64,000 nt of DNA. Origin: VAZQ01 sp963821505 (GTDB taxonomy: Bacteria > Pseudomonadota > Alphaproteobacteria > Rhizobiales > Xanthobacteraceae). The first letter of the stretch is position 1, and the number at the start of each line of letters is the position of its first letter. The notes under the pieces were generated by a model. It ran no database searches. It had not been told where the DNA came from and was given only the letters and a program-made list of their open reading frames with translations. This document shows positions 1 through 9,618 of this stretch, one piece after another. The position numbers and the translations under genes are program-made. The DNA lies in the NCBI GenBank assembly GCA_963821505.1, contig CAWGEH010000004.1, forward strand, positions 310,001 through 374,000. The letters run 5' to 3'.

Positions 1-809
1 GACCGCAACTGGTCGACCATCGTGTTGATGGCTTCCTTGAGCTGCAAAATCTCGCCGCGCACGTCGACCGTGATCTTCTTCGAGAGGTCTCCCATGGCAA
101 CCGCGATGGTCACTTCCGCGATGTTGCGCACTTGCGCCGTGAGGTTCGACGCCATTGAGTTGACATTCTCGGTCAAGTCCTTCCAGACGCCGGTCACCTC
201 GCGCACCTGCGCCTGGCCGCCGAGCTTGCCTTCGGTGCCGACTTCACGGGCGACACGCGTCACTTCTGAGGTGAAGACGCTGAGCTGCTTGATCATGGTG
301 TTGACGATGGTCGCCGAGCGCAGGAATTCGCCCTCGAGCGGCCGCCCGTCGACCTCGAGCCGCACGGTTTGCAGCAAATCGCCCTGCGCGACGGCGGAGA
401 TGGCGCGCGTGACTTCCGTGGTCGGCCAAAGCAAGTCGTCGATCAGGGTGTTGACCGAGCTTTCCATTTCGCCCCAAGCGCCATTCGACAAGCCGAATTT
501 GACGCGCTGGCGCGTCTTGCCCTCGCGGCCCACCACGTGGCCGACGCGCTCGAGCTGCTGCGCCATGCGCTCGTTGGCGGCCACGATCTCGTTGAATGTG
601 TCGGCGATCTTGCCCAGAAGGCCGACCTGGTTGCTGGGCATGCGAACGGAGAAGTCGCCCACGCGCATGGCCTGGAGCGCATTCAAGAGATCGTGCAGTT
701 CGGCGGACGATCCGCCGTCGGGACGGCTATCACGCAGATCGGCGCCCACCGCGCCTGGAGGTGCGCCATTGGCCTTGAGCTCGCCAACCGGCTCACGGTC
801 CCGCTGCAT
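1..809 (-). CDS. HAMP-repeat hybrid sensor histidine kinase, 5' part only
   Basis: The reverse strand is open from an ATG at 809 to the window edge (269 codons), with a strong GGAGGAGG ribosome site six bases upstream. After a short charged lead (residues 1-35) the translation is a chain of HAMP modules. Each has the pattern 'GDF/GDL...N.M...L', for example ALQAMRVGDFSVRMP near residue 45, then VTRAISAVAQGDLLQTV and VTIAVAMGDLSKKITVDVRG. This array is typical of the large soluble hybrid kinases of Rhizobiales, related to the group III fungal kinases, where stacked HAMPs precede GAF, kinase and receiver domains. No membrane segment is visible. The kinase core lies outside the window, so the call rests on the HAMP array alone. 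Its signal and target are unknown. Confidence 0.85.
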   Translation of the reverse strand, partial: MQRDREPVGELKANGAPPGAVGADLRDSRPDGGSSAELHDLLNALQAMRVGDFSVRMPSNQVGLLGKIADTFNEIVAANERMAQQLERVGHVVGREGKTRQRVKFGLSNGAWGEMESSVNTLIDDLLWPTTEVTRAISAVAQGDLLQTVRLEVDGRPLEGEFLRSATIVNTMIKQLSVFTSEVTRVAREVGTEGKLGGQAQVREVTGVWKDLTENVNSMASNLTAQVRNIAEVTIAVAMGDLSKKITVDVRGEILQLKEAINTMVDQLR

Positions 810-1432
810 GATGTCCTCCTCCGGGGCGGATGAACTGGCACGATGTCACGAGCGCGGAGCCCGTGTCATGGCCATCCCATGACGGCTCTGCGGTCGTCGA
901 CTCGTAAGCCAAAAAAGTCGCGAATGGAAAGTCGGGATTTGAACTTGCCGGCACGCAGGGGCCGCGGCGACGCGATCGACACCGCGCACGCGCGGCCGAT
1001 CTCCAGGTCGTGCGCGGAGAAACTTCCGGCGACCGGATGGGTCCGGCCATGAACATACCCCTTGGTGCATCCAGGTCGGACCACCACCTGACGCCTAACT
1101 CCACAGCGATGCGATGGTTCCGCCCGCGACGATAATTTTTACCGGGGAAAAGATATATATAATTCAATATGATAGGAAGGAAAGCCGCGGCGCGGCCGCG
1201 GGCGCGCAGCGGCCCCAATCAGCATCGGTCCGATGGCGAGGCGCGCCGGAGCGGACCCATCCGCCACGCCGGGAATCTTCGTGCCGGATCGATCGGCCCA
1301 ACCGGATCCGTCCGCCATGCGAGCACATGGACCGGCATCCCAGGACCAGGTTTTCGGGACTTGGCGAGCGTTATGATACGCTGGCGGCCATAAGCGGGCC
1401 TATCCGCACGATGCCAACGAGGGGAGGATTGG
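810..1432. other. intergenic region, possible promoters, no gene seen
   Basis: These 623 bases separate the divergent kinase and the ABC binding-protein gene. Short open frames here have no recognisable content. An unusually AT-rich patch (about 1131-1178) contains TATAAT at 1158-1163 but no convincing -35 at proper spacing. A second candidate -10, TATGAT at 1372-1377, lies 55 bases before the binding-protein start. Both are weak, and I see no RNA gene. Confidence 0.35.
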
Positions 1433-2524
1433 ATGCCATTTCGGCCGGCAGGGACGGCGTGCGTCATCGCTCTTGCGGGCGTGCTCGCAATCGGAGGGGC
1501 GCAGGCGCAACAGGCGCCGCTCACGCCGGAACTCGGCAAAATCATCGACGGCGCGAAGCAGGAGGGCAAGCTCCTGCTGCGGTCTACCACGAGCGTCAAC
1601 GGCGCCGCGGATGGAGCGAAGGTGGCGCAAGAGGGCATGAAGAAAATGTTCGGCCTCGACCTGTCGGTCGAATGGGTGCCGGGCCCGGCCTTCGCGCCGC
1701 TCGCAGCCGCGCTCTACCAGGAGAAGCAGGCGGGACAAGCCGCGTCCGGCGATGTCTATGTCGGAACGCCGATCCAGATTACGCCCTATCTCGAGCGCGG
1801 TCTGTTCCAGGCCGTCGATTGGGTCAAGCTGATGCCGGGGCGCATTGCGCCCGAACTGGTCGAGGGCGACGGCAAGGCGCTCCGCTTCATGACCTTCCTG
1901 CCGGGCATCAATTACAACGTGAAAGTCGCAACCTGGGTGCCGCAGATCAAAGTCCTGGATGATCTGCTCAAGCCCGAATACAAGGGCAAATTCGTCACCA
2001 CGCCGTTCCTCGCCGGCTTCGATGTGCTGCTCGCCGATCCGAAATGGGGCGCGAAGAAGACCGAGGAGTTCGTGCGCAAGCTGTCGGGACAGATTGCGGG
2101 TCTCCTCGGCTGCGAAGGCGAGGATCGCATTGCCTCCGGTGAAACGCCGGCGCTCGCAATCGACTGCAGCGGGGGCTCCCAGAACCGGCTGCGTTACCGC
2201 GGCAAGGGCATTCTCGACACCCATATCGTGAGCGACCTGGCGCAGCGGCGCTATGCTTATTTGACCGTTCCGAGCCACGCCGCCCATCCGAACGCCGCGA
2301 TTCTCTACACCCTCTACATCTCCTCGCCCGAGGGTCAGGAGAAGGTGGTGTGGGATCTCTACGGCCAGGACCTCGACCTCTATCCCGGGTCGCGATCGGC
2401 GAAGAAGGTGCGGGAGCTTCAGGGCAAGGGCGTCAACTTCACGGACGTCAACATCGATTGGTGGAAAACAAACCAGGGTGTCGAGAAGGACCATCTCGAG
2501 CTGACCAAGATTATTCGTCGTTAA
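1433..2524 (+). CDS. ABC transporter extracellular binding protein (Fbp/putrescine-type family)
   Basis: A 363-residue periplasmic binding protein. The start is an ATG preceded by GGGGAGGA. Residues 1-25 form a signal peptide (hydrophobic ALAGVLAIGG core, then AQAQQ cleavage region). The mature part looks like the type 2 periplasmic-binding fold of the iron(III)/2-aminoethylphosphonate/putrescine group (SBP_bac_6/8): a DVYVGTP segment near residue 107, a central PGINYNVKVATWVP stretch, and a C-terminal half with the hinge return. It heads a run with the fused permease and ATPase that follow, then HyuA and HyuB on the same strand, so the imported ligand may be the hydantoinase substrate. The ligand is not readable; the family also binds metals, polyamines and sulfonates. 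Confidence 0.8.
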   Translation: MPFRPAGTACVIALAGVLAIGGAQAQQAPLTPELGKIIDGAKQEGKLLLRSTTSVNGAADGAKVAQEGMKKMFGLDLSVEWVPGPAFAPLAAALYQEKQAGQAASGDVYVGTPIQITPYLERGLFQAVDWVKLMPGRIAPELVEGDGKALRFMTFLPGINYNVKVATWVPQIKVLDDLLKPEYKGKFVTTPFLAGFDVLLADPKWGAKKTEEFVRKLSGQIAGLLGCEGEDRIASGETPALAIDCSGGSQNRLRYRGKGILDTHIVSDLAQRRYAYLTVPSHAAHPNAAILYTLYISSPEGQEKVVWDLYGQDLDLYPGSRSAKKVRELQGKGVNFTDVNIDWWKTNQGVEKDHLELTKIIRR

Positions 2525-2540
2525 TTTCCCGTCGGTGTCA

Positions 2541-2560
2541 TCGCCCGCGCAGGCGGGCGA
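2541..2560. repeat. hairpin in repeat-like spacer
   Basis: A perfect 8-bp stem, TCGCCCGC/GCGGGCGA, with a 4-base loop sits 16 bases after the binding-protein stop. The surrounding sequence resembles dispersed palindromic elements common in Rhizobiales. It may also protect or attenuate the transcript between the binding protein and its permease, as is often seen in ABC operons. Confidence 0.5.
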
Positions 2561-2669
2561 TCCAGGATCCCGAGCGGAGCGTCGAGGCACGGGTGGTGCG
2601 TCACATCACAGTTTGGCGGTTGCCGGAGGCCTCGACCGCGCCGGGCGTGACAAGCCGCGGTGAAGCGGC

Positions 2670-4406
2670 GTGACCACGGCCCAACATGCGCCGCCGCGGC
2701 GCCGCTTGGACCTGGCGCGAGCGGCCATGATCGCGCTCGTCGTTCTGGCGAGCGCGATGGTGCTCGTTCTGCTTCTGACGGTGCTGTGGCTGAGTTTCAC
2801 CGAGGGGACGCCGGGCGACCCAAAGCTCGGCTATTCGTTGCGGCATTATGCCGAGGTCTTTTTCGACCCCTTCACCTACGACGTTCTGTGGAACACGTTT
2901 CTGTTCCAAATCGTCACTCTGATCGTCGCTTTCGCGCTCGCGTTGCCGATCGCCTGGCTGGTGGAGCGAACCGATTTTCCCGGCAAGGCGGCGGTTTTCA
3001 TCTTGATGACCGTCGCGCTTCTGATTCCCGGCTTCGCGGTTGCGCTCGGCTGGGTGTTTCTGCTGCATCCGCGCATCGGCGCGGTCAATCAGGCCTTGAT
3101 GGGCCTCTTCGGTCTCGCCGAGGCGCCGTTCAACATCGCTTCCATTTTCGGCATGGGGGTCGTCGAAGGGCTGAGTCTCACCCCGCTCGCCTTCATCATG
3201 ACCGCGGTGGTGCTGCGTGCCATGGACCCCGCGCTGGAGGAGGCCGCGGCGGTGAGCGGCGCCAAGCCGCGACAGGCGGTCCTCGAGGTCACGCTGCGCG
3301 TGCTGTGGCCGGGGCTGCTGGCAGCCGCGATCTACGTCTCTGCGGTCTGCTTCGCGGCCTTCGACGTGCCCGCAATCCTTGGCCTGACCAACCGTATCTA
3401 CACCTTCTCCACTTATGTCTTCCGCCAGCTCACGCCGACCGAGGGATTGCCCGAATACGGCGGGGTCGCGACGCTGAGCGTGATAATGGTCGCGCTCGCA
3501 TTGGGGCTCAGCTGGTGCTACCGCGTGGTGCAGCGCCAGGCGCCGCGCTACGCCGTCGTCACCGGCAAGGCCTACCGGCCGCGCATCATCCCGCTTGGCC
3601 GGGGCAAGTGGCCGGCCGTCGGCTTCGTGGCGGCGTTCTTCGTCGTGAGCCAGCTGCTTCCGGTCCTCATGCTCTGCTGGGTTTCGGGTCTGCCGTTCCT
3701 GCAGCTGCCGTCGGCCGCGGCCTTCGCCGACCTTTCGCTCAACAATTTCCGCACCATCCCGGTCGAGCTGCTCATTCGCAGCATCAAGAACACCGCCATC
3801 CTCATGGTCGTCGTCCCAACCGTCACGGTCGCGCTCAGCGTCGCGGTGTCTTGGGTGGTGCTGCGGTCGAAAGCTCCTGGCCGAACGCTGTTCGATTTCT
3901 TCGCTTTCCTGCCGGTGACGGTGCCGCCGATCGTATTCAGCGTCGCGGCACTGCTGTTGACGCTGTTCGTGCTCGGGCGCATCGTTCCAATCTACGGCAC
4001 CATCTGGATTCTGATCCTCGTCTATGTCATTGCGCGGCTGAGCTACGGCACGCGCATGACCAACAGCGCCATGATCCAAATCCATCACGAGCTCGACGAA
4101 GCGGCGCAAGTCAGCGGTGCCGGCACCGCGGGCGTGTTGCGCTCGGTGCTGATCCCGTTGCTGGCACCCTCGATGCTCTATGCCTGGATCTGGATTGCGC
4201 TTCTGACCTACCGCGAGCTGACGCTCCCGGTGGTGCTCTCGTCCGGCAGCAACCTGCCGTTTTCCATCCTGGTCTGGAGCTATGTGCAGTCGTCGTCCTA
4301 TGGCCGGGCCTCGGCGGCGGCGCTGATCATGTTGGCGTTCATGATCCCATTTCTCGCGCTGTACTGGCTGGTGGCGCGCCGGGTCGGCGCGGTCGCGCCG
4401 CGCTAG
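2670..4406 (+). CDS. ABC transporter permease, two fused permease domains (FbpB-type)
   Basis: 578 residues with about twelve membrane segments arranged as two homologous halves. Each half carries the binding-protein-dependent permease 'EAA' loop: EEAAAVSGAKPRQAVLEV near residue 190 and DEAAQVSGAGTAGVLRSV near 475. The fused layout and length match FbpB/SfuB-type permeases, and the EAA loops contact the ATPase encoded next. The start is GTG at 2670; the ribosome site is weak and an ATG 19 codons later is an alternative, but the longer N-terminus supplies the cytoplasmic lead before helix 1. It follows its binding protein by 145 bases and abuts the ATPase. Confidence 0.88.
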   Translation: MTTAQHAPPRRRLDLARAAMIALVVLASAMVLVLLLTVLWLSFTEGTPGDPKLGYSLRHYAEVFFDPFTYDVLWNTFLFQIVTLIVAFALALPIAWLVERTDFPGKAAVFILMTVALLIPGFAVALGWVFLLHPRIGAVNQALMGLFGLAEAPFNIASIFGMGVVEGLSLTPLAFIMTAVVLRAMDPALEEAAAVSGAKPRQAVLEVTLRVLWPGLLAAAIYVSAVCFAAFDVPAILGLTNRIYTFSTYVFRQLTPTEGLPEYGGVATLSVIMVALALGLSWCYRVVQRQAPRYAVVTGKAYRPRIIPLGRGKWPAVGFVAAFFVVSQLLPVLMLCWVSGLPFLQLPSAAAFADLSLNNFRTIPVELLIRSIKNTAILMVVVPTVTVALSVAVSWVVLRSKAPGRTLFDFFAFLPVTVPPIVFSVAALLLTLFVLGRIVPIYGTIWILILVYVIARLSYGTRMTNSAMIQIHHELDEAAQVSGAGTAGVLRSVLIPLLAPSMLYAWIWIALLTYRELTLPVVLSSGSNLPFSILVWSYVQSSSYGRASAAALIMLAFMIPFLALYWLVARRVGAVAPR

Positions 4407-4422
4407 CTTGGACCGAACGCCG

Positions 4423-5523
4423 ATGATCCGCGTCCGTAACCTCAGCATGACCTATCGCACGGCGCACGCGGTCGAGGTCGCGGTCAGAGGCATCTCCCTC
4501 GACGTCGAGGAGGGCCAATTCTACACGCTGTTGGGACCGTCGGGCTGCGGCAAGACCACGACGCTGCGCTGCGTGGCCGGCCTCGAGCGGCCGGACGCCG
4601 GTGAGATCATGGTCGGCGGCGAGACCGTCTATTCCTCGCAGCGCAATGTGTGGGTCGAGCCGCACGATCGCCATATCGGCATGGTCTTCCAATCCTACGC
4701 CATCTGGCCGCATATGAGCGTGTTGGACAATGTGGCCTTCCCATTGCGGCATAAACATCCCAAGCCGCCGCGCCGCACGATCCGCGACCGTGCCATGCAG
4801 GCGCTGGCGCTCGTGCATTTGGACGGGCTGGAGAACCGGCCGGCGCCGTATCTCTCGGGCGGACAGCAGCAGCGGCTCGCGCTCGCTCGCGCGCTGGTGG
4901 CCGAGCCGCGCGTGCTGTTGCTCGACGAGCCGCTCTCGAATCTCGACGCCAAGCTGCGCGAAGAGATGCGCCTCGAGCTCAGGGACGTCGTCGAGCGCCT
5001 GCGGGTGACCACGCTGTTCGTCACCCATGAGCAGATCGAGGCGCTTACCATGTCGGACGTGATCGGCGTGATGAAGGACGGTGGCATCGTGCAGGAGGGC
5101 ACCCCGACGGAGATCTATGACAAGCCGGCCGAGCTGTTCGTCGCCGACTTCATCGGCAAGACCAATATCCTCCTCGGCAAGGTGACGGCGATTGTGGATG
5201 CCGTACCGCGCCAACAGGCCGACGTCGCTACCGCGATCGGTACGCTCGTTTGCTTCGTCGATTCGGATACCCGTGTGGGCGACGAGGTGACGCTCACGGT
5301 GAGACCGGAATGCATCGTGCTCGCCGGCAGCACGCATGGCGGCGCAAACCTGGTCGGCGGACAGGTCGAGACCGTCGTCTACCTCGGCAATATGCTGGAA
5401 TGCGTGGTCGCCGTAGCGTCCGAGCGCATCCGCGTGCAGCTGCACCCCTCCATCGTTCTCGCTCGCGGTACGAGCGTCTCGCTCCACCTTCCCCTCGAGC
5501 ATTGTCTCGCCATGCGGCGCTGA
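4423..5523 (+). CDS. ABC transporter ATPase (FbpC/PotA-type)
   Basis: A 366-residue importer ATPase. Visible motifs are Walker A (GPSGCGKTT, about residue 44), Q-loop (MVFQSYAIWPHM), signature LSGGQQQR, Walker B LLLDEPLSNLDA and the switch histidine in FVTHEQIEAL. The C-terminal 120 residues fit a TOBE regulatory domain. I start at ATG 4423 (MIRVRNLSM); a TTG at 4408 in the same frame would add MDRTP and lie one base past the permease stop. It completes the Fbp-type transporter. FbpC, PotA and PhnT all share this layout, so the substrate class remains open. Confidence 0.9.
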   Translation: MIRVRNLSMTYRTAHAVEVAVRGISLDVEEGQFYTLLGPSGCGKTTTLRCVAGLERPDAGEIMVGGETVYSSQRNVWVEPHDRHIGMVFQSYAIWPHMSVLDNVAFPLRHKHPKPPRRTIRDRAMQALALVHLDGLENRPAPYLSGGQQQRLALARALVAEPRVLLLDEPLSNLDAKLREEMRLELRDVVERLRVTTLFVTHEQIEALTMSDVIGVMKDGGIVQEGTPTEIYDKPAELFVADFIGKTNILLGKVTAIVDAVPRQQADVATAIGTLVCFVDSDTRVGDEVTLTVRPECIVLAGSTHGGANLVGGQVETVVYLGNMLECVVAVASERIRVQLHPSIVLARGTSVSLHLPLEHCLAMRR

Positions 5524-5708
5524 GGCTGGTAGTGCTCATGTCGTCCGCCTTTACTCCCGCGCTTGCGGGCCGGTTCCGCTCCAGCAGAAGCCGGATTTAT
5601 CCGACTTCGGCCACCTAGAATGCCGAACCCCGCAAGCCCGTGTCGGGATGGGGAAAGGCAGCCCACCGAAGTCGTGCCGCGCGTCGCACAAAGTCACATC
5701 ATCATCGC

Positions 5709-7799
5709 ATGAAGCAACACACTCGATCAAAAGCCAACGGCTCCGGTCTTCGTCTCGCAGCCGATATCGGAGGGACTTTCACCGATATCGCGGTCTTCGA
5801 CGAGCGGAGCGGCAAGCTGACCTTCGGCAAGGTGCTTTCCACGCCGCAGCGGCTGGTCGACGGCATCAATGCCGGAGTGGAGAAGGCAGGAAGCGACTAC
5901 CAATCGGCCGGCCTGTTTCTCCACGGCTCCACCATCGCGATCAATACCATCCTGGAGCGCACCGGCGCCAAGACCGCGCTCCTTGTTACCGAGGGCTTCC
6001 GCGACATCTACGAGATCGGCCGCATCAACCGGCCGGATGCCTATAACCTCTTCTTTCAGAAGCACCAGCCGCTGGTCGAGCGGGCGCTGCGCTTCGAGGT
6101 CAGGGAGCGCGTGCTGTCGGACGGCGAGATCGAGAGACCGCTCGATGAAAAGGAAATCGAGGCGCACGGCCGCATGCTGGCCGAGCTCGGCGTAGAAGCG
6201 ACTGCGATCCTGTTTCTCAATTGCTATGCCAGGAACGATCATGAAGCGCGCGCCAAAGCGGTGCTGGAAAAGAATCACCCGAACATGTTCGTCTCCGCCT
6301 CGCATGAACTGTCGCAGGAATATCGCGAGTTCGAGCGCTGCTCCACGGTGGTGGCCAACGCCTATGTCGGGCCGATCGTGCGCGGATATATCGCCGAGAT
6401 CGAGGATCACATCCGCGGTGACGGCTTTGGCGGCTCGTTCCTGATCGTGCAGTCGACCGGCGGGCTCTACGAAGCGGGCCAAGCCAAGACCCGGTGCGTG
6501 CAGATGCTGGAATCGGGACCGGCTGCCGGCGTCATCGGCACCCAGGCGCTTTGCCATGCGCTCGGCCTCGAGAACGCGATCGCCTTCGATATGGGCGGGA
6601 CGACCGCGAAAGCCGGCGTCATCCACGATGGCGAAGCGCTCACCACCGGCGCTGCCCTGATCGGCGGCTACGACAAGGCGCTGCCCGTGCAGATCGCGAT
6701 GATGGACATTTTCGAGGTCGGCACGGGGGGTGGATCAATCGCGCGGGTGGAGGAGGGCGCCCTACGGGTCGGCCCGCAAAGCGCGGGCGCGGCGCCGGGC
6801 CCGGCCTGTTACGGCCTCGGCGGCAACTCGCCGACGGTGACGGATGCCAACCTTGTCCTCGGCCGCCTGGGCGCCGACCGGTTCCTCGGCGGCGAGATGC
6901 GGCTCGATCTCGCCGCCGCCGAGCGCGCGCTCGTCAAGGGCGTGGCGAAGCCGCTCGGCATGGATACGACGGCGGCGGCAGACGGAATCCTGCGCATCGC
7001 CGCGACCGCCATGTCATATGCGGTGAAGGGCGTCACCACCGAGCGCGGCCTCGATGCCGGCGACTTTTCGCTGGTGGCCTACGGCGGGGCCGGGCCGCTG
7101 CACGCGGTCGAGGTGGCGCGCGAACTCGGCATCAAGGCGGTGATCGTTCCCATCGCACCGGGAGTGTTTTCGGCGTTCGGCATGCTGTTTTCGGATTTGC
7201 GCTACGATTTCGTGCGCACCTGGTTCACGCGGCTCGAGGACGCGTCATTCGAGCGGATCGAGGCCGTCTACCGGGAGCTTGAGAACGAGGGCCGCGCCGC
7301 CATCGCAGCCAGCTCGGTTGCCCCGCGGAAGATCGCGCTCAAGCGTGCGGCCGACATGCGTTATGTGGGCCAGGAGCACGCGGTGACCGTGGACCTGCCG
7401 CTCAAGGCGTTCGAGCAGCAGGACCGCCGCTCGATCAAGCGCCTTTTCGATGCCATGCACGAGCAACGATATGGCACGTCGGCGCCGGACGAGCGGGCCG
7501 AGATCGTGAGCCTGCGCAGCACCGTCACAGGTCTCATGCGCAAGCCGCCGCAGGAGAAAATCAGGCGCGGCCAGCGCGCGCCCGACAAGGCGGCCTTCAC
7601 CGGCAAGCGGTCGGTCTATCTCGACGGCAAGTACCGCCCGACGCCGACCTACGCCCGCGCTGCGCTCGCCGCCGGCAACCGGATCGATGGGCCGGCGCTG
7701 ATCGAGGAACATGCCTCGACCACGGTGCTGCTGCCGGGCGACAGGCTCGAAGTCGATGCTTATGGACATCTGATGATCAACGTCGCAGGAAATCGCTGA
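5709..7799 (+). CDS. hyuA: hydantoinase/oxoprolinase subunit A (HyuA)
   Basis: 696 residues from ATG 5709; an upstream in-frame start at 5640 would add a charged, non-family lead. The N-terminus has the actin-like nucleotide motif AADIGGTFTDIAVFDE, and a second phosphate motif AFDMGGTTAKAGVI lies near residue 300. A long C-terminal domain ends the protein. This is the Hydant_A_N/Hydantoinase_A architecture of ATP-dependent N-methylhydantoinase, 5-oxoprolinase and acetone/acetophenone carboxylases. The A subunit binds and hydrolyses ATP to activate a carbonyl, and works with subunit B, whose gene follows after five bases. The location behind an ABC importer suggests an imported cyclic amide or lactam, but the family also includes carboxylases, so the reaction is not settled. 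Confidence 0.88.
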   Translation: MKQHTRSKANGSGLRLAADIGGTFTDIAVFDERSGKLTFGKVLSTPQRLVDGINAGVEKAGSDYQSAGLFLHGSTIAINTILERTGAKTALLVTEGFRDIYEIGRINRPDAYNLFFQKHQPLVERALRFEVRERVLSDGEIERPLDEKEIEAHGRMLAELGVEATAILFLNCYARNDHEARAKAVLEKNHPNMFVSASHELSQEYREFERCSTVVANAYVGPIVRGYIAEIEDHIRGDGFGGSFLIVQSTGGLYEAGQAKTRCVQMLESGPAAGVIGTQALCHALGLENAIAFDMGGTTAKAGVIHDGEALTTGAALIGGYDKALPVQIAMMDIFEVGTGGGSIARVEEGALRVGPQSAGAAPGPACYGLGGNSPTVTDANLVLGRLGADRFLGGEMRLDLAAAERALVKGVAKPLGMDTTAAADGILRIAATAMSYAVKGVTTERGLDAGDFSLVAYGGAGPLHAVEVARELGIKAVIVPIAPGVFSAFGMLFSDLRYDFVRTWFTRLEDASFERIEAVYRELENEGRAAIAASSVAPRKIALKRAADMRYVGQEHAVTVDLPLKAFEQQDRRSIKRLFDAMHEQRYGTSAPDERAEIVSLRSTVTGLMRKPPQEKIRRGQRAPDKAAFTGKRSVYLDGKYRPTPTYARAALAAGNRIDGPALIEEHASTTVLLPGDRLEVDAYGHLMINVAGNR

Positions 7800-7804
7800 A
7801 ACCC

Positions 7805-9598
7805 ATGGCCAAGACGACGAAACGGACCGGCTCGAAGCGGCATAACGCCGATCCCGTGGTCACGGAGATCGTGCGCAACGGCGTCATTGCGGTGACCGAG
7901 GAAATGAAAACCAACCTCATGCGCACCGCCTACAACATCATCATCTACGAGGCGCTCGACTTCACCACCGGCTTGTTCACGCCGCAGGGCGAGACGATCT
8001 CCATCGGCATCGGCCTGCCGATGTTCATCCGCGGCATGGCGGAGACGGTGAAGGCGAAGATCAAGCATTTCGGCGCGCAGGGCATTCGTCCCGGCGACAT
8101 CTATGTCACCAACGACTTTTATCTTACCGGCAGCCATCTCAATCACGTCACGCTGACCCTGCCGATCTTCCACCAGCGCAGGCTGGTGGCGTTCTCCTGC
8201 TGCATGGCGCACTGGCTCGACATCGGCGGCATTCTCGGCGGCATGAGCACCGATATCTTCTCGGAGGGACTCCAGATCCCGATTCTGAAATATCAGGACC
8301 GCGGCGTGATCAATCAGACCGTGGTCGACATCATCCGGCAGAACGTGCGCCTGCCGAGCCGGGCAATGGGCGATCTGCGCGCTCAGGTCACCGCGGTGAA
8401 GACCGGCGAGCGGCGTTTCCTGCAGCTCATCGAACGCTACGGCCGCGATGACGTGCTCGGTTCAATTGTCGCGATCATGGACCACGCCGAGGCAATGGCG
8501 CGCGCGCGCACGCGCACCATCCCAGACGGCGTCTACGAGGCGGAATCCTATATGGACGACGACGGTATCGATATCGGCAAGCCGGTGCCGATCCGCGTAC
8601 GCGTCGTGGTCAAGGGCGACGAGATGACCGTCGACCTGAGCGAGGTATCGAAGCAGGTGCGCGGCTTCTACAATTCCGGCATCACGACCGGCCATGCCTG
8701 CGCGCAGGTGGCCTACAAGTGCCTGACCTCGCCGACGGATTATCCCATCAACGACGGTTCGTTTCGCAGCCTCAAGACCATCGTGCCGCCGGGCCGCGTG
8801 ATCAGCGCGGTGCGGCCGGCGCCCATGCGCTGGTGGATGACCTATCCGATGACCATCGTCGACACGATCTTCAAGGCGTTGGCGCCGGCGATTCCCGGCC
8901 GGGTGATCGCCGGCCACCACGCCGACCTGCTGGCGTCGTCTTTCCACGGCATCAACGAGAGGACGGCCGAGTTCTTCATCGGCAGCTTCGGTCCGCTGGG
9001 CGGCGGCTGGGGCGCCAAGATGAGCGAGGACGGCGTGTCCGGCACCGTCTGCATCAACGACGGCGATACCCACAACAGCCCGAACGAGCAGGCCGAGTTC
9101 AAGTTTCCGATCGTAGTGGAGCGGTATGCGCTCGTGCCCGATTCCGGCGGCGCCGGCCGCCGCCGCGGCGGGCTCGGGGTCGAGCGGGTGGTGCGCGCGC
9201 GTACCAATATGATGGTCAACAATCAGAGCGACCGTGCCCATTGCCGGCCTTGGGGCCTTGACGGCGGTCTCGACGGCTCCGGCAATGCGGTGGAGCTGCG
9301 CATCGGCGGACAATGGAAGAGCGATTTTCCCAATGCCAAGGTATTGGTGGCGCAGCTCAAGCCCGGCGACGCCTTCAAGATCCGTTCGGGCGGCGGCGGC
9401 GGTTACGGCAGTCCGCTGCAACGGCCGATCGAGCAGGTGCGGGAGGACGTGCGGCAGGGCTATGTCACGGTCAAGTCCGCAGCCGAACTCTACGGCGTCG
9501 TGCTCGATCCCGAAACCTTCGAAGTGGATATGGCTGCGACCGAGAAGCTGCGCACCGCCCGCTCGGCGATCGCCGCCGATGGCGCCAAGTCGGCTTAA
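7805..9598 (+). CDS. hyuB: hydantoinase/oxoprolinase subunit B (HyuB)
   Basis: 597 residues, starting five bases after hyuA, so translation is probably coupled. The family landmarks are present: an N-terminal EIVRNGVIAVTEEMKTNL region, the GDIYVTNDFYLTGSHLNHVT segment near residue 100, and the glycine-rich C-terminal RSGGGGGYGSPLQR loop. HyuB carries the metal-dependent half of the reaction and pairs with HyuA. It shares only the family pattern with the second HyuB at 17780-19549, and the two are clearly diverged. The gene ends within a 17-base tandem duplication that also holds the stop of the convergent PrpD gene. Confidence 0.88.
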   Translation: MAKTTKRTGSKRHNADPVVTEIVRNGVIAVTEEMKTNLMRTAYNIIIYEALDFTTGLFTPQGETISIGIGLPMFIRGMAETVKAKIKHFGAQGIRPGDIYVTNDFYLTGSHLNHVTLTLPIFHQRRLVAFSCCMAHWLDIGGILGGMSTDIFSEGLQIPILKYQDRGVINQTVVDIIRQNVRLPSRAMGDLRAQVTAVKTGERRFLQLIERYGRDDVLGSIVAIMDHAEAMARARTRTIPDGVYEAESYMDDDGIDIGKPVPIRVRVVVKGDEMTVDLSEVSKQVRGFYNSGITTGHACAQVAYKCLTSPTDYPINDGSFRSLKTIVPPGRVISAVRPAPMRWWMTYPMTIVDTIFKALAPAIPGRVIAGHHADLLASSFHGINERTAEFFIGSFGPLGGGWGAKMSEDGVSGTVCINDGDTHNSPNEQAEFKFPIVVERYALVPDSGGAGRRRGGLGVERVVRARTNMMVNNQSDRAHCRPWGLDGGLDGSGNAVELRIGGQWKSDFPNAKVLVAQLKPGDAFKIRSGGGGGYGSPLQRPIEQVREDVRQGYVTVKSAAELYGVVLDPETFEVDMAATEKLRTARSAIAADGAKSA

Positions 9599-9618
9599 TC
9601 GGCGAAGTCGGCTTAATC
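9587..9618. repeat. tandem duplication across two convergent stop codons
   Basis: AAGTCGGCTTAATCG occurs at 9587-9601 and again at 9604-9618, a period of 17 bases. The first copy carries the TAA stop of hyuB (+). The second carries, on the reverse strand, the TAA stop of the PrpD-like gene. Only 14 bases separate the two coding ends. Confidence 0.8.

Noticed and set aside
22..882. Long plus-strand open frame of 286 codons at the window start
   Set aside because: Its translation is low-complexity Ser/Arg/Pro, while the opposite strand encodes clear HAMP modules with a good ribosome site. It is an antisense shadow.
2601..4448. 615-codon minus-strand open frame opposite the ABC permease
   Set aside because: The protein is His/Arg/Glu/Asp-rich without domains, as expected opposite a GC-rich membrane protein gene. 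The plus strand has EAA loops and helices.
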